Source: a bacterium (lineage in GTDB: Archaea > Nanobdellota > Nanobdellia > Pacearchaeales > GW2011-AR1). Taken from it: a stretch of 5,041 bases of DNA. Under the pieces are notes generated by a model. That model did no database searches and was not told the DNA's origin. It saw only the letters and a list, made by a program, of their open reading frames with translations. The stretch spans positions 1-5,041 of the forward strand of contig JAUUWR010000072.1 of assembly GCA_030588935.1 (NCBI GenBank), written 5' to 3'. The translations under genes were made by a program, and so were the position numbers. Below, one piece after another: positions 1-4,982 of this stretch. Numbering within the stretch: position 1 is the stretch's first letter; each line of letters opens with the position of its first letter.

Positions 1-830
1 CCCTTATAAGCTTGGAGAACAAGATCTGCAGCGGAAAAATAAAGCCACCATTCAGGATTCTCATCATCAAGTGGTTTTATGTCAAATCTCACGTATTTAG
101 ATAAATTTTTTTCTTTAACATAATTTGTGCAATAATCTATATAATTAGTTAATCTTTTTTGTTTTCTGTCGTTTATAGCCTTTGGGTTTGTAACAACCAA
201 AATAGTTTTCCCTATTTTGTCTGCCTGTTTAAGAATTATGTCTACTCCATGGTCTGGAACAAGATTACCAATTATTAAATAAACATTTCCTGATAAATTT
301 AATTCTTTTTTTGCTTTTTGTTTCTTGGTTATCTTAACTTTCTCTGGAACCCCTGCTAAGAAAACTTTTATCTTAGTCTTCTTAACCCCATATTCCCCCA
401 TCAATATTTTTTGGTGAAAATCAGCATGTACGATTATGTAATCAGAAACCAAATTAATTAACCGATTTTGAAAGAAATAAAGTAATCTTCTAAAAAAATT
501 CTTAATAAAATTCCCCCTAAATTTCTGTTTTTGTGAGAGTACTGTATGCATTGTTGTTATAATTCTTTTATTTTTAAACCATAGAAATGCAAATATCAAA
601 AAGAATGGCAATCCATAATATCCAAGCATATTATACTCATGTTGGATATGAATTATATCATAATTCTTTAATTTAGAGATTTTCTTAAAAAAAGAGCTTG
701 GTGATCCTGCAGTATATGTTTCTGCTTTTACATCTACTTTGTTTTTCTTAAGACCATTAACCAGATTAACAGAATAACCTGATATAGCTTTCTCAGATTC
801 TCTACTAGGAAATATCATGGCAATTTTCAT
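1..830 (-). CDS. GT4-like glycosyltransferase, 3' end cut by window edge
   Basis: This is a GT-B-fold glycosyltransferase, probably transferring a sugar from a nucleotide donor to a growing glycan at the cytoplasmic face of the membrane. The first 276 residues are present and the stop lies beyond position 1. Translating the minus strand gives an N-terminus MKIAMIFPSR with a degenerate acceptor-side glycine loop (SGYSVNLV, residues 17-24), the family-typical HIQHEY (61-66), TTMHT (92-96), and the start of the C-terminal Rossmann domain at IIGNLVPDHGVD (186-197). It ends in AADLVLQAY (267-275), which matches the usual 'aDvvvlPy' segment. The EX7E region would lie past the edge. The residues that usually bind donor phosphates (R and K of 'GRL...KG') appear as N189 and H194, which is unusual. 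The hydrophobic stretch at 74-85 is probably a buried helix, not a membrane anchor. The ATG overlaps the upstream dehydratase stop as ATGA, so translation is likely coupled. Donor and acceptor are unknown. Confidence 0.85.
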   Translation of the reverse strand, partial: MKIAMIFPSRESEKAISGYSVNLVNGLKKNKVDVKAETYTAGSPSSFFKKISKLKNYDIIHIQHEYNMLGYYGLPFFLIFAFLWFKNKRIITTMHTVLSQKQKFRGNFIKNFFRRLLYFFQNRLINLVSDYIIVHADFHQKILMGEYGVKKTKIKVFLAGVPEKVKITKKQKAKKELNLSGNVYLIIGNLVPDHGVDIILKQADKIGKTILVVTNPKAINDRKQKRLTNYIDYCTNYVKEKNLSKYVRFDIKPLDDENPEWWLYFSAADLVLQAYK

Positions 831-1804
831 TTTTTATAAACCGATTTCCAGTATTCAATTGTTTTCTTTAATCCTTCATCAGGAGAAATAGTTTGTTCCC
901 AACCCAGAATTCTTTTTGCTTTTGAAGAATCTAAAACTAAGTATGGTTGGTCTGATGAAAGAGGTCTATAAGGATAACCTGAAGGATATTTTCCGAAATG
1001 AACTTTTTTACTTGGGAAATCTAATAATTCTGCAATTTTCAAAACCCATTCCTTATTAGTATATCCTTTTTCTCCAGAAATATTAAATACCTCTCCTTTT
1101 GCTTCAGGGGTTTTCATGGCTAATAAATAAGAATTAATATGGTCATCTATATACATATAACTCCTAATAGAATTTTCTGCTCCTATATAAATATCATTTC
1201 CTTTAAGCATTTCTGTGATTATATATTCTGTAAAGAAACTAGGGTCATATTTTCTTCCAAAGGTATTTGAATTTCTTAAGATAACTGCATTAAAATTGTA
1301 TACTTTAATTAACATTCTTATATACATATCCATTGATGCCTTTGCAACTGCATATGGACTTGAAGGTTCTAATCTCAAATCTTCAGTGAAGGGTTTTTCT
1401 TTTTGGATACCATAAACTTCTGCTGTTGATGCGACAATAAGCTTAACTTTTTCAGAACCATACAAATCTCTGATAGCTTCTGCAATATTCACAGTTCCTA
1501 AATAAGTGGTTTCTTGAAAATCATAAGGCATTTCAAAACTTAATCTTACAGGGGAAAGGGCTGCTAGATGAAAAACAAGATCTGGATTTACTTTTTTTAT
1601 AGAATGTCTTACAGAAAAATAATTTCTAATATCACAAGTAATAATATTGATTTTGTCTTTTATGTCTTCTATCATGCTAAGATCTCTTCCAACAACATGT
1701 TGTACAAATCCATAAACTTCATGCCCTTCTTCTAAAAGCCTATGTGCAAGTTCTGCACCTATAAATCCTGTTATTCCAGTGATGAGAGATTTTTTCTTAT
1801 CCAT
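827..1804 (-). CDS. Extended-SDR nucleotide-sugar dehydratase/epimerase (GDP-mannose 4,6-dehydratase-like)
   Basis: This 325-residue cytoplasmic NAD(P)-dependent enzyme acts on nucleotide sugars. Visible motifs are the Rossmann loop GITGFIG (10-16), D58 in CDIRN, HLAA (79-82), the catalytic segment STAEVYG (126-132), the YxxxK pair Y151/K155 in PYAVAK, RNSNTFG (177-183) and GW (301-302). The T127-x-E129 arrangement followed by Y and K resembles 4,6-dehydratases. RmlB has T-D-E, whereas GDP-mannose 4,6-dehydratase has T-S-E, so the absence of Asp at position 128 fits the latter better. SPVRLSFEMP (84-93) also resembles the 'SHVGVSFEQP' of that family. It is somewhat shorter than typical GDP-mannose dehydratases, and a 4-epimerase or 4-ketoreductase remains possible. 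No acidic residue is evident at the end of strand 2, so NAD versus NADP is unclear. The start at 1804 is supported by a TATA-like box 24 bases upstream and no Shine-Dalgarno. It is the first gene of a minus-strand operon with the glycosyltransferase. Confidence 0.88.
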   Translation of the reverse strand: MDKKKSLITGITGFIGAELAHRLLEEGHEVYGFVQHVVGRDLSMIEDIKDKINIITCDIRNYFSVRHSIKKVNPDLVFHLAALSPVRLSFEMPYDFQETTYLGTVNIAEAIRDLYGSEKVKLIVASTAEVYGIQKEKPFTEDLRLEPSSPYAVAKASMDMYIRMLIKVYNFNAVILRNSNTFGRKYDPSFFTEYIITEMLKGNDIYIGAENSIRSYMYIDDHINSYLLAMKTPEAKGEVFNISGEKGYTNKEWVLKIAELLDFPSKKVHFGKYPSGYPYRPLSSDQPYLVLDSSKAKRILGWEQTISPDEGLKKTIEYWKSVYKK

Positions 1805-1805
1805 G

Positions 1806-1833
1806 TTATTAAATAAAAAAAGGTATTTAATAA
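1806..1833. repeat. Perfect 10-bp inverted repeat, candidate operator
   Basis: The arms TTATTAAATA (1806-1815) and TATTTAATAA (1824-1833) are exact reverse complements separated by 8 bases (AAAAAAGG). The right arm is the proposed TATA box of the minus-strand operon and the left arm ends one base before its ATG. A dimeric regulator bound here would block TBP or RNA polymerase. If the transcript is leaderless the repeat is not in the mRNA, so it would act as DNA. The arms are entirely A/T, so chance occurrence is more likely than for a mixed-base repeat. No regulator gene is in the window. Confidence 0.4.
1824..1833 (-). promoter_or_regulatory. TATA-like box for the minus-strand operon
   Basis: Read on the minus strand this is TTATTAAATA. 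Its T-to-A junction places the first A (position 1828) 24 bases before the ATG at 1804, the same offset seen for two plus-strand genes here. Archaeal TBP sites lie about 25 bases before the transcription start, so the transcript would begin at or very near the ATG (leaderless). The site coincides with the right arm of an inverted repeat. The call is inferred from position and composition; AT-rich background weakens it. Confidence 0.5.
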
Positions 1834-1867
1834 GTTTATTGTAATTGTATTATAGAATAATCATACA

Positions 1868-1881
1868 TAAATTTTTAAAAA
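1868..1881 (+). promoter_or_regulatory. TATA-like box for the Nudix gene
   Basis: The sequence TAAATTTTTAAAAA contains T5A5. The first A after the T run (1877) is 24 bases before the ATG at 1901. No Shine-Dalgarno-like sequence lies between, which fits a leaderless archaeal transcript. This promoter is divergent from the minus-strand one, with the two boxes about 50 bases apart, so shared regulation is possible. Confidence 0.5.
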
Positions 1882-1900
1882 GAATTCTCTAATATCTTTT

Positions 1901-2443
1901 ATGGAAAATTCGTTAGGAATAAGAGAATATAGTGAAGAGGATGGAAAACCTGTTGATCTTAGTAAATTAGAATATCATGGGAGGGGAGAACCTAGATATG
2001 CTAAAGCTTGTGATTTATTAGTGAGGGGTTGTAATGACATTTTTATCGAATATAAAGGAGGCATATTATTGGTTGTAAGAGACAATTCTCCTGCTAAAGG
2101 ACGTCTTTGGGCAATAGGGGGTGGAATTGAAAGGGGCGTTCCAATTGAAACATCATTAAGAAAAAAAGTTAAAGAAGAATGTAATCTTGAACTAAAAGAT
2201 ATAAGATTCTTAGGTGTTTCTAGATATTTTTGGAATACTGGTTCTTCCAACAATGATAAAGGAACAGATGATCTTTGTCTTGTTTATTTTGGAAGAGGAA
2301 TTGGGAATTTAAAATTAGATAAATTACATAAAAATCCGAAAATAGTTACACCCTCAGGATATCCTTCATTAAGGGATTCCCTTCATCCAGGGATTAGAGA
2401 TTTTATGGATAAGGTAATGAAATTAGTAAAACAAAAATCGTAA
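1901..2443 (+). CDS. Nudix hydrolase, GDP-mannose mannosyl hydrolase-like, with degenerate Nudix box
   Basis: This 180-residue protein probably hydrolyses a nucleotide-linked substrate in the cytoplasm. Residues about 1-45 are a variable N-terminal extension. The core begins with ILLVVRDNSPAKGRLWAIGGG (55-75) and continues through the Nudix helix (about 80-95) and FLGVSRYFWN (103-112). The segment N62-x-P-A-x-G followed by W70 and GG closely resembles 'NRPAQGYWFVPGG' of GDP-mannose mannosyl hydrolase (GDPMK/WcaH), and 'LGVSRYFWN...GTDD' resembles its 'YGVWQHFYDDNFSGTD'. The Nudix box departs from GX5EX7REUXEEXGU: the first Glu is V80, RE is K88-K89, EE is kept as E92-E93, and the Gly is N95. 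GDPMK itself has a modified box and cleaves at sugar C1, releasing GDP and mannose. Among mannose-type sugar-nucleotide genes, that role would fit, but loss or change of activity is also possible. The start is supported by a TATA-like box 24 bases upstream. It stands alone, with 73 bases before the next gene. Confidence 0.82.
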   Translation: MENSLGIREYSEEDGKPVDLSKLEYHGRGEPRYAKACDLLVRGCNDIFIEYKGGILLVVRDNSPAKGRLWAIGGGIERGVPIETSLRKKVKEECNLELKDIRFLGVSRYFWNTGSSNNDKGTDDLCLVYFGRGIGNLKLDKLHKNPKIVTPSGYPSLRDSLHPGIRDFMDKVMKLVKQKS

Positions 2444-2481
2444 TTCAGTTCTTGATTTCATAAAACATTTAAACAAATATC

Positions 2482-2497
2482 TATATATTTTTAAAGG
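2482..2497 (+). promoter_or_regulatory. TATA-like box for the nucleotidyltransferase gene
   Basis: The sequence TATATATTTTTAAAGG has its T-to-A junction (first A at 2493) exactly 24 bases before the ATG at 2517, as for the Nudix gene. The GGAAG at 2496-2500 is 16 bases from the ATG, too far to be a Shine-Dalgarno. The gene therefore probably has its own leaderless transcript rather than depending on read-through from the Nudix gene. Confidence 0.5.
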
Positions 2498-2516
2498 AAG
2501 ATTTTTTTAAAATAAA

Positions 2517-3239
2517 ATGGTAGAAATTAAGACTGCTGTTATTATCGCTGGTGGTAAGGGAACAAGATTAGAAGAAAAAACAGAAAATTTCCCAAAGCCA
2601 CTTATTCCTATCTTAGGAAAACCTCTTCTTGAGTGGGTTATTGAATGGCTAGTTAAGAATGGTGTAAAAAAAGTCGTGATTGGTGTTGCGTATAAAAAAG
2701 AGATGATTAAGAACCACTTCGGAAATGGAGAAAAATTTGGAATTGAGATAGTATATACAGAACATGATGAAAATGGAGGAACCGAAGATGCATTTAAAAC
2801 AGATATTGAAAAGTCGGGTATTGAGGATGAAAATTTTTATGCTATGAATGGGGATCAAATAACAAATCTAGATTTAAAAGAATTTACAAAATTCCATCTA
2901 AAGAAAGGAGGAATAGCCACACTTGCTACAGTAAATCTAAGAACAAACTTTGGGATTATTGAAACAGGGGATGAAAACCAGATAGTAAAATTTAAAGAGA
3001 AAGGCGAACTAGAGGATAAAAAGATGAATGCAGGAATATATATTTTTAACAAAAAGATAAAAAATTATCTGGAGGGGGGGAATATAGAAGTCAACGCTTT
3101 CAGAAAATTAATTAAAGAAAAAAAGGTGTACTCTTTTCATTACAAAGGCACTTGGTTAACAGTTAATGATAAGAAAGAACTAAAAAAAGCTGAGGAATTT
3201 TTGAAGGAGCTTGAAGTGCCAAAGGAAAATACTTTTTAA
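2517..3239 (+). CDS. Sugar-1-phosphate nucleotidyltransferase (mannose-1-phosphate guanylyltransferase/HddC-like core)
   Basis: This 240-residue single-domain GT-A-like enzyme couples an NTP to a sugar 1-phosphate, giving NDP-sugar and pyrophosphate. Motifs are AGGKGTRL (11-18, NTP phosphate loop), FPKPLIPILGKPLLEW (25-40, with K27), GGTEDAF (87-93, in place of the usual LGTAGAL), NGD (111-113, metal Asp D113) and NAGIYIF (171-177). It lacks a C-terminal left-handed beta-helix, so it is a core-only enzyme like HddC or short archaeal mannose-1-phosphate guanylyltransferases. The C-terminal metal motif, usually WxDxG, reads WLTVND (213-218); D218 or N217 may take over. Base specificity (GTP, CTP, UTP or dTTP) cannot be read reliably. 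The mannose-type neighbours favour GDP-mannose, which is inference. The last 25 residues are lysine/glutamate-rich and helical. Codons 186-189 include a run of seven G (3074-3080), unusual in this AT-rich DNA, but the frame is intact. A leaderless promoter is proposed. Confidence 0.87.
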   Translation: MVEIKTAVIIAGGKGTRLEEKTENFPKPLIPILGKPLLEWVIEWLVKNGVKKVVIGVAYKKEMIKNHFGNGEKFGIEIVYTEHDENGGTEDAFKTDIEKSGIEDENFYAMNGDQITNLDLKEFTKFHLKKGGIATLATVNLRTNFGIIETGDENQIVKFKEKGELEDKKMNAGIYIFNKKIKNYLEGGNIEVNAFRKLIKEKKVYSFHYKGTWLTVNDKKELKKAEEFLKELEVPKENTF

Positions 3240-3253
3240 AGCAATTCTTGCTT
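3239..3253 (+). other. Short perfect hairpin just after the nucleotidyltransferase stop
   Basis: AAGCAA, a TTC loop, then TTGCTT form a 6-bp perfect stem that begins on the last base of the TAA stop. No T tract follows directly, so it is not a classical intrinsic terminator. It might mark or protect the mRNA 3' end before the next promoter, whose TATA-like box starts about 16 bases later. A stem this short may be chance. Confidence 0.25.
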
Positions 3254-3268
3254 CGGATTGGATAATAG

Positions 3269-3280
3269 ATTTTAAAAATA
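3269..3280 (+). promoter_or_regulatory. TATA-like box for the aminotransferase operon
   Basis: ATTTTAAAAATA has its first A after the T run at 3274, 28 bases before the ATG at 3302. This is slightly longer than the 24 bases of the other three promoters but still fits a transcript starting at or within a few bases of the ATG. No Shine-Dalgarno lies between. It would drive the aminotransferase, acetyltransferase and glycosyltransferase genes together. Confidence 0.45.
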
Positions 3281-3301
3281 TGTATAAATCCCAAATTTAA
3301 G

Positions 3302-4441
3302 ATGAAACAAAAAATACCTATGGCAAAACCATCTATAACAAAGAAAGAAATCTCATACGTGGATGATGCCATAAGAAATGGTTGGGGAGAAAAATGTTAT
3401 GATTATATAAAAAAATTTGAATCTAAATTTAAAGAATATATAGGAAGTAAATTTAGTCTTGCCACATCTAGTTGCACTGGAGCAATAAATCTCGCATTAG
3501 CAACAATTGGACTTAAACCCAGGGATGAAGTAATTATTGCTGATATAGCTTGGATAACATCTGCTACCCCAATTACTTATTTCGGTGCAAAACCTGTTTT
3601 CATAGATATTCTGCCAGATTCATGGTGTATTAATCCAAAAAAGATAGAAGAAGCAGTTACCTCAAAAACAAAAGCAATAATGGTGATTCACTTATATGGA
3701 AATGTAGCAGAAATGGATGAAATTATGAAAATAGCAAAAAAGCATGATCTATATGTTATCGAAGATGCTGCAGAAGCTCTGGGGTCTGAATATAAGGGGG
3801 AAAAAGTAGGTTCTATGGGAGATATAGGGGTTTTTTCTTTTCATGGTGCAAAGACATGCACTACCGGAGAAGGAGGCATGTTAGTAACTGACAACGAAGA
3901 ACTTTTTAGAAAAGCATCTACCCTCAATAATGCAGGAAGAAATCCAGAATCAAAAAAAGTATTTTATGCTGATATGATTGGGTACAAATATAAAATGTCT
4001 AACTTACAGGCAGCATTGGGATTAGCCCAGCTTGAAAGGATTGAAGAACTCGTAGATAGAAAAAGACAGATTTTTTATGAATATAAAGAAAAACTTTCAG
4101 ATCTTTTGGGGATATCTATGAACCCTGAACCACCACATATAAAAAACAGTTTTTGGATGCCAACAGTCATATTTGATAAATCCTTAAATATAGATAGAAA
4201 AAAATTAATAGATTTCTTTAAAGAAAAAAATGTGGATGTAAGGCCTTTCTTTTATCCAGTTTCTTCCTTCCCTATATTTGAGAAAAATGAAAAGAATGTT
4301 GTTTCATATAATATTTATCACAGGGGAATTAACTTACCAAGCTATCATGACATAACTAGTGAGGAAATAGCATATGTTTGCACTCTTTTAAAAGAATTTA
4401 TTGAAAAAAATGAGACTAAAAACACAAAGATTGATTCTTAG
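3302..4441 (+). CDS. DegT/DnrJ/EryC1/StrS PLP aminotransferase, perosamine-synthase-like
   Basis: This 379-residue PLP enzyme transfers an amino group, usually from glutamate, to a 4-keto-6-deoxy sugar nucleotide. Domain order is typical: N-terminal AKPSITKKEI (8-17), phosphate-binding ATSSCTGAI (54-62), DIAWITSA (81-88), HLYGNVAEMD (130-139), IEDAAEALGS (153-162, with D155 toward the pyridine nitrogen), and FSFHGAKTCTTGEGGM (178-193), whose K184 is the Schiff-base lysine. It continues with GYKYKMSNLQAALGLAQLERI (227-247) and VRPFFYP (313-319). The length is normal and all expected catalytic residues are present. DAAEALG, TTGEGGM and the overall pattern resemble GDP-perosamine synthases, but relatives that make other 3- or 4-amino sugars look alike. 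In the phosphate loop SSCTG replaces the commoner SNGTT. The start at 3302 is preferred over the in-frame ATG at 3320 because of its distance from the TATA-like box. It overlaps the acetyltransferase by 32 bases. With the nearby dehydratase and nucleotidyltransferase it could complete a GDP-mannose to GDP-perosamine route (inference). Confidence 0.92.
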   Translation: MKQKIPMAKPSITKKEISYVDDAIRNGWGEKCYDYIKKFESKFKEYIGSKFSLATSSCTGAINLALATIGLKPRDEVIIADIAWITSATPITYFGAKPVFIDILPDSWCINPKKIEEAVTSKTKAIMVIHLYGNVAEMDEIMKIAKKHDLYVIEDAAEALGSEYKGEKVGSMGDIGVFSFHGAKTCTTGEGGMLVTDNEELFRKASTLNNAGRNPESKKVFYADMIGYKYKMSNLQAALGLAQLERIEELVDRKRQIFYEYKEKLSDLLGISMNPEPPHIKNSFWMPTVIFDKSLNIDRKKLIDFFKEKNVDVRPFFYPVSSFPIFEKNEKNVVSYNIYHRGINLPSYHDITSEEIAYVCTLLKEFIEKNETKNTKIDS

Positions 4442-4982
4442 AAGCCCTGCAAAAAAAGATATAAAAGATTTGGTGGAGGGATTAAACAATCTTGAAGTTT
4501 CAAGAACTTTTGGAGCTGTTCCGCATCCTTATACTACAAGAGATGCGCTTCGCTGGATTAATAAATGTTCTAAAGAATTCAGAAAAAAAGAAAAGGAGAG
4601 TTATCAGTTTGGGATAGAACTAAAATCTGAAAGAAAATTGATTGGAGGGGTAGGACTTGATCATATAGATTATTTCAATGGAGCTGCAAGTATTGGATAT
4701 TGGGTCAACAAAGAATACTGGAAACAGGGAATAATCTCAGAAGCAATGAAACCAGTGATAAATCTGGCATTTAATAAACTAAAATTAAGGAGAATATATC
4801 TCTATGCCCATGTTCCCAACAAACCTTCAAATAATGTTGCAAAAAAGTTTGGTTTTACATTAGAGGGAACTCTTAGAAAATCTCACAAGTCAAAAGCAAC
4901 AGGTGAGATTTATAGCGCGAATATGTATGGCTTATTGAAGGAAGACTGGACTAAATTGAAGAAAACCCAGAACAAAAAATGA
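4410..4982 (+). CDS. GNAT N-acetyltransferase (RimJ/RimL type), possible amino-sugar acetylase
   Basis: This 190-residue acetyl-CoA-dependent transferase has the RimJ/RimL-like opening RLKTQRLILR (2-11), a central beta strand pair LIGGVGLDHID (77-87), IGYWVNKEYWKQGIISEA (95-112) as the acetyl-CoA pyrophosphate loop (motif A, Q106-G107-x-x-S-E111), and NKPSNNVAKKFGFTLEGTLR (137-156) as motif B. All core elements are present. I chose the ATG at 4410, because the alternative in-frame TTG at 4401 adds only three residues (MKK) and family members begin at the equivalent of this Met. It overlaps the aminotransferase end by 32 bases in another frame and its own stop overlaps the next start, so the three genes are probably one transcript. 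RimJ/RimL-type members acetylate ribosomal proteins, antibiotics or amino sugars. Directly after a sugar aminotransferase, N-acetylation of a 4-amino sugar nucleotide (compare PseH) is the likeliest role, but this is inference from position. Protein N-terminal acetylation is the main alternative. Confidence 0.85.
   Translation: MRLKTQRLILRSPAKKDIKDLVEGLNNLEVSRTFGAVPHPYTTRDALRWINKCSKEFRKKEKESYQFGIELKSERKLIGGVGLDHIDYFNGAASIGYWVNKEYWKQGIISEAMKPVINLAFNKLKLRRIYLYAHVPNKPSNNVAKKFGFTLEGTLRKSHKSKATGEIYSANMYGLLKEDWTKLKKTQNKK

Noticed and set aside
74..117. Possible frameshift or early truncation in the left-edge glycosyltransferase
   Set aside because: The minus-strand frame stays open from 830 to 1 with family-like motifs up to the edge, so the gene is cut by the window and not broken.
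553..610. Transmembrane helix in the left-edge glycosyltransferase (residues about 74-85)
   Set aside because: The hydrophobic stretch is short and falls where GT-B enzymes have a buried helix before the 'T.H' strand.
1215..1415. Plus-strand open frame of 66 codons opposite the dehydratase gene
   Set aside because: It lies wholly within a well-supported SDR gene on the other strand, has no recognisable domain and no promoter or start signal.
1881..1888. AGAATTCT palindrome before the Nudix gene
   Set aside because: An 8-bp palindrome in AT-rich sequence is unremarkable alone and does not recur at the other promoters.
1975..2253. Minus-strand open frame of 92 codons opposite the Nudix gene
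   Set aside because: It is antisense to the Nudix core with its recognisable motifs, and its protein shows low-complexity, family-free sequence.
2502..2508. T7 tract as a terminator of the Nudix gene
   Set aside because: It lies between the proposed TATA box and the next ATG, with no preceding stem; it is more likely part of the promoter spacer, though archaeal T-rich termination cannot be excluded.
2649..3372. Three minus-strand open frames opposite the nucleotidyltransferase and the aminotransferase start
   Set aside because: They run through conserved coding motifs of the plus-strand genes; their F/I/S-rich products are what antisense reading of lysine-rich AT-rich genes gives.
4401..4409. 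TTG start adding three residues to the acetyltransferase
   Set aside because: The ATG at 4410 gives the family-typical N-terminus and there is no ribosome binding site favouring TTG.
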